Shown: positions 17,733 through 26,037 of the stretch, piece by piece
Position numbering within the stretch: the first letter of the stretch is position 1
Layout of the letters: every line of letters starts with the position of its first letter
Assembly (NCBI GenBank): GCA_965659665.1
Contig: CBFHWU010000018.1
Span: forward strand, 22,697-86,696
DNA length: 64,000 nt
Direction: 5' to 3'
Source: CBFHWU01 sp965659665
Lineage (GTDB): Bacteria; Bacteroidota; Bacteroidia; Flavobacteriales; Flavobacteriaceae
The notes under the pieces: generated by a model
What the model saw: only the letters and a program-made list of their open reading frames with translations
What the model was told of the DNA's origin: nothing
Databases searched by the model: none
Program-made: the position numbers and the translations under genes

Positions 17733-19010
17733 TTATTTAAGGCGATCAAAAGCAGTTTGCAGGTCCGCTTTTAAATCTTCAATATCCTCTAATCCAACTG
17801 AAAGTCGAATCAAGTCTTTGGTTACCCCTGTGGTAGCTTGTTCTTGCTCATTAAGTTGTTGATGGGTAGTACTCGCAGGATGAATAATCAAAGATTTTGA
17901 ATCGCCTATATTGGCTAATAAGGAAAATATTTTGGTAGTATCAGCAATTTGTTTGGCCGCATCAAACCCACCTTTCACCCCGAAAGTTATAATTCCGCTC
18001 TGTCCTTTGGGTAAATATTGTTTTGCTAACCCCTTGTATTTACTTGTTGATAACCCTGGATAATTCACCCATTCAACTATATTATTTTGATCTAGCCATT
18101 GCGCTAATTCTAAAGCATTTTCGCTGTGTTTTTGCATACGAACGTCCAAGGTTTCAATTCCTTGTAAAATCTGAAACGCATTAAATGGGCTTATCGAAGC
18201 TCCCAAATCTCTTAACCCTTCTACTCTAATCCGAGCTATGTAGGCTGCAGGACCTAAAGCATTGTGATATACTAGTCCGTGATAGGAAGGAGAGGGAGAA
18301 GTAAATTCAGGAAACTTACCACTTGACCAATCAAAAGTTCCCGCGTCTATGATAATACCCCCCATAGCAGTTCCATTTCCATTGATATACTTTGTTAGGG
18401 AATGAATTACAATATTTGCACCATGACTGATAGGATTCAATAAAGCAGGGGTAGCTACAGTATTGTCTACCATAAAAGGAATTTTATTTACTTTTGCTAT
18501 ATCAGCAATAGAGGCTAAATCTAACACATCAAGTTTTGGATTCCCTAAGGATTCTGCAAAAATTAAACGAGTATTTTCTTGAACTGCCGATTGAAAGTTG
18601 GAAACCTGATCGGGATCCACAAAAGTGGTCGTGACACCAAAACGAGGAAGCATCGACTTAAGCATATTAAAAGTCCCTCCATACAAGCTATTCGATGCTA
18701 CAATATGGTCCCCTGATTTGAGAAAAGTCAATATTGCTGTAGCAATAGCTGAAGTGCCTGAAGCTGTCGCAACAGCTGCTATTCCACCTTCTAAACTTGC
18801 CATTCTTTGCTCTAAAACGTCGTTGGTAGGATTGTTGAGTCGAGTATAAATATATCCTGATTCTGATAAAGAAAATAGGTTTGCAGCGTGGTCAGCATTA
18901 TCAAATACATAGGAAGTGGACTGATATAACGGAACTGCTCTTGTGCCTTGTGTTAAAGTTACATCATGACCCACATGTAATGCATTAGTAGAAAACTTTG
19001 ATTCGTTCAT
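17733..19010 (-). CDS. metY: O-acetylhomoserine sulfhydrylase
   Basis: 425-residue PLP enzyme of the Cys/Met family, longer than the metZ product because of the insertion around residues 230-265 (TSPSPSYHGLVYHNALG) that marks the MetY class. The PLP lysine lies in HSLTKYINGNGTAMGG and the phosphate-binding YTRLNNPTND near residue 55. It forms homocysteine from O-acetylhomoserine and sulfide. It starts 18 nt after metK, so it shares the riboswitch-controlled transcript. Confidence 0.94.
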   Translation of the reverse strand: MNESKFSTNALHVGHDVTLTQGTRAVPLYQSTSYVFDNADHAANLFSLSESGYIYTRLNNPTNDVLEQRMASLEGGIAAVATASGTSAIATAILTFLKSGDHIVASNSLYGGTFNMLKSMLPRFGVTTTFVDPDQVSNFQSAVQENTRLIFAESLGNPKLDVLDLASIADIAKVNKIPFMVDNTVATPALLNPISHGANIVIHSLTKYINGNGTAMGGIIIDAGTFDWSSGKFPEFTSPSPSYHGLVYHNALGPAAYIARIRVEGLRDLGASISPFNAFQILQGIETLDVRMQKHSENALELAQWLDQNNIVEWVNYPGLSTSKYKGLAKQYLPKGQSGIITFGVKGGFDAAKQIADTTKIFSLLANIGDSKSLIIHPASTTHQQLNEQEQATTGVTKDLIRLSVGLEDIEDLKADLQTAFDRLK

Positions 19011-19028
19011 TTTAATTGTGTTATGTTA

Positions 19029-20282
19029 TTAAATGCGAAATTTATTTTTTAATTCATGGACCATGTCCAGTTTTTCCCAAGTAAATAGTTCTACATCCAG
19101 TGAGATCTCTCCGTTATATGGAGACTTAAAAACTTTGGTGACTATTTTTGGCTCACGCCCCATGTGTCCGTAAGCAGCTGTTTCCAAATAAATGGGGGTA
19201 CGAAGTTTCAGTCTTTTTTCGATTCCGTAAGGACTGAGGTCAAAAACTTCTAAAAGTTTTTTAGCAATGGACCCGTCGGTTATATCAACTTTAGAAGTGC
19301 CATAAGTATTGACAAATAAAGAAGTTGGTTGCACAACACCAATAGCGTAACTTACTTGAACAAGTACTTCCTCACATACTCCAGCAGCAACCAGGTTTTT
19401 TGCTATATGGCGAGCCGCATATGCAGCACTTCGATCTACTTTACTCGGGTCTTTTCCACTAAATGCTCCTCCACCGTGCGCTCCTTTACCTCCGTAAGTA
19501 TCTACAATTATTTTTCTTCCTGTCAAACCAGTATCTCCGTGAGGACCACCAATTACAAACTTTCCTGTTGGGTTGATATGGTAAATGATTTGATCATTAA
19601 ATAAGGATTGTATTGAAGTTGGAAAACTAGCAATTACACGAGGCATAAGCTTATGGATGATGTCATTTTTAATTTGACTCAACATCTCTTTATCTGAAGC
19701 AAAGGAATCGTGTTGGGTTGACACTACAATAGTGTCGATTCTAATAGGTTCATTGGAATCGCTGTACTCAATGGTGACTTGAGATTTCGCATCAGGTCGC
19801 AGATAGTCAATGGGGGTTCCTAAATGGCGAAATTTCGATAAAACTTCTAATATTTTGTGTGAAATGGCTAATGCCAACGGCATGTAGTTTTTGGTTTCAT
19901 TTGTGGCATAACCAAACATCATCCCCTGATCACCAGCTCCTTGTTCTTCTTTTGAAGCACGGTCAACCCCCTGATTAATGTCTTGGGATTGCTCGTGAAT
20001 CATCGATACTACTCCGCAGGAATCTCCAGAAAATTGGTATTCCCCTTTGGTGTAGCCAATATCGTTGATGGTATTTCGCGCAATCGACTGAACGTCTACG
20101 TACGTATTGCTTTTGACTTCTCCCGAAAGAATAACTTGACCAGTGGTTACTAAGGTTTCACAAGCTACTTTACTTTGATTATCAAAAGCTAAAAAATGAT
20201 CTAACAAAGCATCACTGATTTGGTCTGCTACTTTGTCTGGATGACCCTCACTTACTGATTCGGATGTAAATAAATATGGCAT
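19029..20282 (-). CDS. metK: S-adenosylmethionine synthetase
   Basis: 417 residues. All MAT signatures are present: GHPDKVADQISDA (residues 14-26), GAGDQGMMFGYA (about 117), GGPHGDTGLTGRKI and the P-loop-like GGGAFSGKDPSKVDRSA (about 270). It makes SAM from ATP and methionine. First gene of the methionine operon; its start codon is preceded by the SAM-II-like leader, so its product's own product would shut the operon down. Confidence 0.97.
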   Translation of the reverse strand: MPYLFTSESVSEGHPDKVADQISDALLDHFLAFDNQSKVACETLVTTGQVILSGEVKSNTYVDVQSIARNTINDIGYTKGEYQFSGDSCGVVSMIHEQSQDINQGVDRASKEEQGAGDQGMMFGYATNETKNYMPLALAISHKILEVLSKFRHLGTPIDYLRPDAKSQVTIEYSDSNEPIRIDTIVVSTQHDSFASDKEMLSQIKNDIIHKLMPRVIASFPTSIQSLFNDQIIYHINPTGKFVIGGPHGDTGLTGRKIIVDTYGGKGAHGGGAFSGKDPSKVDRSAAYAARHIAKNLVAAGVCEEVLVQVSYAIGVVQPTSLFVNTYGTSKVDITDGSIAKKLLEVFDLSPYGIEKRLKLRTPIYLETAAYGHMGREPKIVTKVFKSPYNGEISLDVELFTWEKLDMVHELKNKFRI

Positions 20283-20390
20283 TAAAGTTGCTTTTTTGGA
20301 AGGATTTGCAAGATATTATCTCTTAAAGCAACTACTGCTTTAGCATTTTTTTTGAGAGGCTGCAATCAGTCAAATCCTTCCTCTGTTACA
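20283..20390 (-). promoter_or_regulatory. SAM-II-like riboswitch leader of the metK operon
   Basis: On the minus strand a 5-bp stem AGAGG/CCUCU (20384-20380 with 20359-20355) encloses the motif GAUUUGACUGAUUGCAG. It is followed by an A-rich stretch and UGCUAAAG (20345-20338). This order (stem, GAUUUG..AUUGCA, stem, A-rich, GCUAAA) matches the SAM-II aptamer as I remember it. Downstream are competing pairings. AAAGCA (20341-20336) or AAAGCAAC just before the metK ATG (20294-20287) can each pair with GUUGCUUU (20332-20325). An 11-nt perfect inverted repeat links 20371-20381 with 20298-20308. A translational switch is the simplest reading. Confidence 0.78.
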
Positions 20391-20393
20391 GTG

Positions 20394-20424
20394 CAAAGAT
20401 ACAAGCAATCTTGATAAAAACAAA
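20394..20424 (-). promoter_or_regulatory. Promoter of the metK-met operon
   Basis: Minus-strand -7 box TATCTTTG (20401-20394) and -33 box TTTG (20424-20421), spaced exactly 19 nt as in the aromatic operon promoter. The predicted start is a few bases upstream of the SAM-II-like aptamer, so the aptamer is at the very 5' end of the mRNA. Confidence 0.82.
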
Positions 20425-20428
20425 TTTT

Positions 20429-21457
20429 TTATCGAAAACTAAACGAAACTCCAGCTGTGAGTGTATTATACTCTTGTAGGGTATAATTAGCAAATATTTT
20501 TACAAAAGCAAGATTTAGGCGTGCTCCAATAAAACTCTGCATTCCACTTGCGTCTGTTTCAAGACGCTCAATAGGGTCAGTTAACAACACGGTTTCTGTC
20601 GAAGAAAATCCTTGTGATTGAGCGTTGTAATCAATACTAAAATCTCCTAACATTTTTAATGTTGACGTTCCTGATCCATATCCAAATCCTCCAAATAAAC
20701 TAATGAGAGGGAAATCAAGTGATGCAAGAGCCTGAATGATATATGTATTCATGTCAAAATCAACTCTTTGTTTACTGTCAGCAGGGATGTCAGGAATCGT
20801 GTAGGTCATTTCGGTTGACGTAATCGCTCCGAGAATAGATACATTCAGTGGGAGTTTGTCCATGGGTCCAAAATATTGCATAAGATTGTGTTTGAGTCCT
20901 ATTCCTCTTAAACTAAAATCGGTTCCCTCAAGTGAAGTTTCTGGAATATATCGTATGATGACATCAGTATCAAAAAATAGGCCGACTCCTATTTGAACAT
21001 AAGGAGAAGGTAAAGAGCCCATTATAAGATCATCTTTGATCCCTTCTGGAAAATTGAATTGAGTGGAAACAGGCAATCCTTCATTAGTAAAAGTATTAAC
21101 CTGCAATTGCTCGATTCGATCATCTCCAAAAATAGTAGGCAAGCTTGTTGTCGAAGGACCAAAGCTAATGGAAGTTAGCCCTTCAGGCACAAAAGATTCA
21201 TCATCATTGTTCACAAAAGGGGCCGATCCTCCAATGGTGATATCAAACCCAAATTTTTTATGGGTTTTTGCTGTCGATGCCCAGCCAGAATTTAGGCCAT
21301 AAACCAGCGATTTAGACAAAGGACTGATATAACCCTTGGCTAATATAGTAACATCATCTTGGGAGGCTTTAAGGATTTCTTCAAACCCTTCGAAGAGTTG
21401 TGCTTTTGAGGATACGAACATGAAAATAATTAATAAAGTAGAGCAGGTAGTTTTCAT
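20429..21457 (-). CDS. Outer-membrane beta-barrel protein, DUF6588-like
   Basis: 342 residues with an N-terminal signal peptide ending near SSKAQ, then alternating hydrophobic beta strands and a C-terminal TLTAGVSFSFR barrel end. Resembles the family annotated DUF6588 in Flavobacteriia (repeated Gly-rich strands, YVQIGVGLFFDTDVIIRYIPE). No function is known to me. Its stop is within 10 nt of the metK promoter but it is transcribed separately. Confidence 0.75.
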   Translation of the reverse strand: MKTTCSTLLIIFMFVSSKAQLFEGFEEILKASQDDVTILAKGYISPLSKSLVYGLNSGWASTAKTHKKFGFDITIGGSAPFVNNDDESFVPEGLTSISFGPSTTSLPTIFGDDRIEQLQVNTFTNEGLPVSTQFNFPEGIKDDLIMGSLPSPYVQIGVGLFFDTDVIIRYIPETSLEGTDFSLRGIGLKHNLMQYFGPMDKLPLNVSILGAITSTEMTYTIPDIPADSKQRVDFDMNTYIIQALASLDFPLISLFGGFGYGSGTSTLKMLGDFSIDYNAQSQGFSSTETVLLTDPIERLETDASGMQSFIGARLNLAFVKIFANYTLQEYNTLTAGVSFSFR

Positions 21458-21620
21458 TTGTGATGGGAGTTTATTAGATGAATTGTAAAAGTATAAAATG
21501 TTTTTTATTAAAAAATGTTTTATGCTAAAAACAATAAGAGAACTCGTTTTACTCTCTCAAAGAAAATGAGGGGTCAAGATTAAGTTTTAATAGAATATGG
21601 TGATTTAAATGGAGGGTATA

Positions 21621-24329
21621 TTAGATATTATATTTTAATGAAAAAATGACATAACGCGGCTGTATAACTGTGGTTGTTGTCGTGCTAAAAAAATCATTAA
21701 AACTATCACTGTTTCGTTCTGGATTGTCTAAAATATTTGAAAGGTCAACTTCAAATTCCCAGGGACTGTTTTCTTTTTGATAGCTTAGCCGAGCCGACAT
21801 ATTATCGTAAGTGTTGAGCTGATTAGACCCTTCTTTGTAATTATAATAACTATAATTGGCTACCAGAATAAATCCTTTTAAAAATGCAACATCAACATCG
21901 ATAAAAGGTTGCTCGGTGATATAGTTTAATTTGTCTCTTTGACCATCATCGTATTGGTTGGTTGTGTAACTAAATCCTAATCCAAAATTAGGAGCATCTT
22001 GAAAATTAGTCGAAAAGCTCCCTCTATAATTTTGTGAAAAAGACTCTGTTGGTACATAATTTTCGGAACTTATTCCAGCATTATCTTCTACAAATATTCT
22101 AAAGTTTTTATTGTACGTAAAATTTGTTCTCAGCTCCATTTTGTAACGTAAAAATCGTTTTTGAATTCTTCCGTTTAAAGACAAACGTTCAAAATCAAAA
22201 ATAGAATTTACAGGTTCGGTTACTCTGTTTATGCCTGTAGCATCAATTCTATTGATAACTGAATCTGTACGTAAACTATAATTCAAACGAGCAAACACAT
22301 TGGTGAAATTGAACATATTAAAACTAAAATAGTTAAAAGAGTAATTATCAAATGTTGCCGATTCTAAATTAGTGTTTCCTTTAAATAATGCGTTATAGTT
22401 TTTGAAGATAAAACCCTCAGCTAAGCGATTCACATCACTAAATCTGGTTAATTTTCTGTAGGTAAAGCGCAAGCTTTCAGATTTCTTAAAGTTATAACTC
22501 ACCCATAAATCAGGTAGAATTTTAGAGAATTTTTGTTCTTTTTTAATATCATTTTGATGGTCAATTCCATGAAATTGATGTAAAGACAGGCCTGGTTCTA
22601 TCGTAAATTTACCCGCTTTTACACGGTAATGAAAACCTAAATAATGATCAGAAAATTCATATGTCACATCATTATTAAGAATCGGCGTTGTTAAATTTAG
22701 TACTGAGCTATCGTCCAAAATCTGAAACATATTTGAATCAAACTCTTGAGTTACTTGCACAGTTCCAATGGAGATATTAATATTTGATTTTGGGGTCAAA
22801 ACATAGAAATAATCCAATTTGGCTTCAGTTTTATTTGTGAGGGCATTTCTGTTTTGATTGATATTAAAGTCTGATTGGTTGGTCAATAATGGCAATCTAG
22901 TTAGAAAAGGCTGTCTTTGTCGAATTGCCCGATAAAATGGGTTTTCTTCTTGAAATAAATGCTGAGCTTCCACTGAAAAAATATGTTGTTCAGACAACGT
23001 GTAATACACGTTTAAGTTTTGGTTGATTTGAGTAGGTTGTTGCTCTCTAAACGTTGAAATATTTTCAACTTGTGTGATTTCGGAAGTAACTTCTGCATCT
23101 TCAAATTCATCAGATTTTTTGGCGATCACATCATAATCTATCTGCAAATTGGTGTTTGGCCGATATATGGTGCTTAATTTATAGAGTTGAAGCTCGTTAT
23201 CCTGAAAACTGTTTGATTCTGATGTTTCTTCTGTTCGGTTAGGGTTAGTGTAAGTTCTTATGCTCGTACTTTGCATATCCACTTGACTTTTTGAAACAAT
23301 AACAAATCCTGATAGGTCTAATTTTTCGTTAGGGGAATACGAAAAGTTGGTTGCACCAAATTGATTTTCAATTTCTTTAGCTCGGTTATTTTGAAAATTA
23401 GATAAGCCTAAATCATCTGATTGGATATTGATCGAAGAGCCGTTTTTAGCACTCAAATTTTTAAAGCCTCCCGTGAATCTGTAATAGTCTCTTCTCGAAA
23501 AAGAATTTTGACCTGTATTATTGATATTTCCCAAAATACTAGCACTAAAATCAGAACTATAGTAAAAAACTTTAGGATTTGTGGCATAGCGTTTTGCATT
23601 ACCAACGCTAGATTGAACTTCCCCAAACCAAAATTGATCTTCTCCTTTTTTGAGTTTAATATTGATCGCCAATTGGTCTTCATTGTTTGTAACTGAACTC
23701 AATTGTGTAACCTCATTAAAGTTTTTTAGCACTTGTACTTTATCAATTGCATTGGCGGGAATATTTTCAGTAGCTAATTTGGAGTCGCCATCAAAAAAGT
23801 CTTTTCCCTCTACCATAACTTTAGAAACTTGTTTTCCTTCCACCTCAATTTGACCCTCATCATTAATTTCGATGCCAGGAAGGTTTTGAAGTACATCTTT
23901 TAATTTTTTTTCGGTACCTGTATTAAAAGAGTCTGCATTATAAACGATTGTGTCCCCTTGAATGCTCACCGGCATTTCATAGGTGAGCTCCACTCCATCT
24001 AATGTTTGAGCCTCTTCTACCATAGTGAAAGAAGTGGTGAAATTTTCAGTGGGAGTAATTTCCTTGGTAATGGTTTTAAATCCTAAATAACTTATTTTTA
24101 GGGCGTAGGCTGTGTATTTTTTTAGGTTTAATTTAAATACTCCTGAGAGATCAGAAATAGCAAAACCGTCCATTCTTTGGTTCCCCTTATTTAGAGCCAC
24201 AACATTTGCTGCGGTTACAGGGTTACCTAAGCTATCAATTATTTTTCCTTCTAACGTTATATTTTGGGCATAAATTTGGGGTGAAATCAAAATTACAGTT
24301 GCTGCTATAAGCTTCAAAAAACTTTTCAT
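21621..24329 (-). CDS. TonB-dependent-receptor-like outer-membrane protein with carboxypeptidase-regulatory domain
   Basis: 902 residues: signal peptide (to about residue 22, ..QIYAQ), an N-terminal carboxypeptidase-regulatory-like domain (GKIIDSLGNPVTAANVVAL, about 28-110), a plug-like domain (DVLQNLPGIEINDEGQIEVEGK, about 145-230) and a large barrel of the OMP_b-brl_3 type ending in RYVIFSLKYNI. No TonB box could be picked out with confidence. It follows a GLPGLI-family gene by 30 nt, a pairing typical of Flavobacteriia. Transported substrate unknown. Confidence 0.88.
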   Translation of the reverse strand: MKSFLKLIAATVILISPQIYAQNITLEGKIIDSLGNPVTAANVVALNKGNQRMDGFAISDLSGVFKLNLKKYTAYALKISYLGFKTITKEITPTENFTTSFTMVEEAQTLDGVELTYEMPVSIQGDTIVYNADSFNTGTEKKLKDVLQNLPGIEINDEGQIEVEGKQVSKVMVEGKDFFDGDSKLATENIPANAIDKVQVLKNFNEVTQLSSVTNNEDQLAINIKLKKGEDQFWFGEVQSSVGNAKRYATNPKVFYYSSDFSASILGNINNTGQNSFSRRDYYRFTGGFKNLSAKNGSSINIQSDDLGLSNFQNNRAKEIENQFGATNFSYSPNEKLDLSGFVIVSKSQVDMQSTSIRTYTNPNRTEETSESNSFQDNELQLYKLSTIYRPNTNLQIDYDVIAKKSDEFEDAEVTSEITQVENISTFREQQPTQINQNLNVYYTLSEQHIFSVEAQHLFQEENPFYRAIRQRQPFLTRLPLLTNQSDFNINQNRNALTNKTEAKLDYFYVLTPKSNINISIGTVQVTQEFDSNMFQILDDSSVLNLTTPILNNDVTYEFSDHYLGFHYRVKAGKFTIEPGLSLHQFHGIDHQNDIKKEQKFSKILPDLWVSYNFKKSESLRFTYRKLTRFSDVNRLAEGFIFKNYNALFKGNTNLESATFDNYSFNYFSFNMFNFTNVFARLNYSLRTDSVINRIDATGINRVTEPVNSIFDFERLSLNGRIQKRFLRYKMELRTNFTYNKNFRIFVEDNAGISSENYVPTESFSQNYRGSFSTNFQDAPNFGLGFSYTTNQYDDGQRDKLNYITEQPFIDVDVAFLKGFILVANYSYYNYKEGSNQLNTYDNMSARLSYQKENSPWEFEVDLSNILDNPERNSDSFNDFFSTTTTTVIQPRYVIFSLKYNI

Positions 24330-24359
24330 CTATTGATCTAATTTATTTATCGAACCCTA

Positions 24360-25178
24360 TTATTTTTCTTTTGATCGGTATGATCTAAATCGTTCACGCA
24401 TTTCGTCTGTTTTTTGTTTCATGATTTCACTAAATTCTTTTTGTGTCACGACTTTACCTTTTTGAGGGGCTTTGAGCGAAATTTTATTTTCTGGATTCAA
24501 TGTTACTTTATTACAAACCAACGTTGTATTATCATCTTGTACCATCAAAATGAGTCCAGGTAATCCCCCATACTGAGAAGGCCCATGTGAAACAGGAATT
24601 TCTGGAGTAAACCAAACGGAAACGGTAACTTCTTTGTTTTCAGGTTTTTCTTGCTCATCGTTTAAACTCCTAAATCGCATTTGTATCGGTGTTCGTTTTT
24701 TTCTTTTAAATGTAGCCTCATAAGCATTGTAACGTCCTATTGTTTTAGTATTTCCTGTAAAAATCCAATCTTTTTGTTTAAGCGTGTCTTTAATAAGAAA
24801 TACTTTACCAAAAAACTCTTGTTGACGAGTTATTCGACGCTCACTTAGGTTTTTGTGGGTAATAGTTGCTGAACCGACTTGTCCATATCGCATTATTCTA
24901 ACTCCTTGACGATTAGCTTGTGGGGTGTCCAATTGTTCAACCGCTTTATAAATGGATTCGTTTTGATCAAAAAATAATTCAAAATTTACCGTTTGGTTCA
25001 TTCTGTTTTTGATTCTTTTCATCGCTTCGGGAGGTAAATTCATATTTTCACTAATTGTATTATCAAAAGTGTTTTTTTGAATATAAGCGGCTACTCCTTG
25101 TATGGGTTGAGCATAAACCAATGAAGCCAAAATAAATAAGCTAAACGTGGTGCATATTGTATTTTTAGTAATAAACAT
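24360..25178 (-). CDS. GLPGLI family secreted protein
   Basis: 272 residues from MFITKNTICTTFSLFILASL. The signal peptide is cleaved after about residue 24 (LVYAQ). The family-defining motif is seen as YGGLPGLIL about residue 205. An in-frame start 75 nt upstream would put a polar tail before the signal peptide, so it was not used. Function of the family is unknown; co-transcription with the downstream TonB-like barrel suggests a periplasmic partner. Confidence 0.9.
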   Translation of the reverse strand: MFITKNTICTTFSLFILASLVYAQPIQGVAAYIQKNTFDNTISENMNLPPEAMKRIKNRMNQTVNFELFFDQNESIYKAVEQLDTPQANRQGVRIMRYGQVGSATITHKNLSERRITRQQEFFGKVFLIKDTLKQKDWIFTGNTKTIGRYNAYEATFKRKKRTPIQMRFRSLNDEQEKPENKEVTVSVWFTPEIPVSHGPSQYGGLPGLILMVQDDNTTLVCNKVTLNPENKISLKAPQKGKVVTQKEFSEIMKQKTDEMRERFRSYRSKEK

Positions 25179-25369
25179 TACAGTCTTAATTTTAAATTTA
25201 GAACCCCGTAATTGAAAAAAGTTGGGTACAGCATTATATTTTCTATTTACCATTCAAAACGACTTAAAAATAAAAAAATTACAAGTTCAATATTTATTTC
25301 CTTTACAATAATAATAAATCATAAGTATTCTTTATATATTTACTAATATAAGATAAATGAATTTAAACT

Positions 25370-25990
25370 ATGCATATTGCAGTTGCAGGAAACATAGGAG
25401 CAGGTAAAACTACTCTGACTAGGTTACTATCAAGACATTACAAATGGACTCCCTTGTACGAAGATGTTGTTAAAAATCCTTACTTAGATGATTTTTATGC
25501 TGAAATGGAGCGTTGGTCTTTTAATCTACAAGTATATTTTTTAAACAGCCGGTTTCGTCAAATTTTAGATATTCATAACGGGAATGAAAGCGTTATTCAA
25601 GACAGAACAATTTATGAAGATGCTCATATCTTTGCTCCCAATTTACATGCTATGGGATTGATGACTCATCGAGATTTTAAAAACTATAGTGCATTATTTG
25701 AGCTAATGGAGTCATTAGTCAAAGGTCCAGATCTTTTAATTTATCTTAGAAGCTCAATATCAAATTTGGTTTTACAAATTCATAAACGAGGGCGAGAGTA
25801 TGAAAACTCCATAAGTATAGACTATTTAAGTCGCCTTAATGAGCGATATGAAGCTTGGATCCAAACCTATTCAAAAGGAAAGCTTTTAGTCTTTGATGTC
25901 GATGAGATTAATTTTGTTGATAAAAAGGAGGATTTGGGATTCGTCATTCAAAGCATAGATGCCGAAGTAAATGGACTATTCAAAAACTAA
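25370..25990 (+). CDS. Deoxynucleoside kinase
   Basis: 206-residue dNK-family kinase that phosphorylates deoxyribonucleosides for salvage. Walker A GNIGAGKTT at residues 7-15, the ERWSFNLQVYFLNSRF substrate helix (about 47-63), the catalytic DRTIYED about residues 82-88, and the LID arginines in KRGREYENSISIDYL. Start ATG is followed directly by the P-loop strand MHIAVAGNIG. It is followed by a strong bidirectional terminator shared with hppA. Confidence 0.94.
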   Translation: MHIAVAGNIGAGKTTLTRLLSRHYKWTPLYEDVVKNPYLDDFYAEMERWSFNLQVYFLNSRFRQILDIHNGNESVIQDRTIYEDAHIFAPNLHAMGLMTHRDFKNYSALFELMESLVKGPDLLIYLRSSISNLVLQIHKRGREYENSISIDYLSRLNERYEAWIQTYSKGKLLVFDVDEINFVDKKEDLGFVIQSIDAEVNGLFKN

Positions 25991-26016
25991 AAAAGGGGTC
26001 TAACGACCCCTTTTTT
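25991..26016. terminator. Bidirectional intrinsic terminator between dNK gene and hppA
   Basis: Stem GGGGTC (25995-26000) / GACCCC (26005-26010) with loop TAAC, extended by flanking A and T runs on both sides. It can therefore terminate the deoxynucleoside kinase transcript on the plus strand and the hppA transcript (stop at 26038) on the minus strand. Confidence 0.92.
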
Positions 26017-26037
26017 ATTAAACTTATTTTGATTAAT

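Noticed and set aside
21495..21530. AT-rich repeat of AAAATGTTTT upstream of the DUF6588-like gene
   Set aside because: It is a direct, not inverted, repeat, so it does not form a terminator, and it is too AT-rich to interpret.
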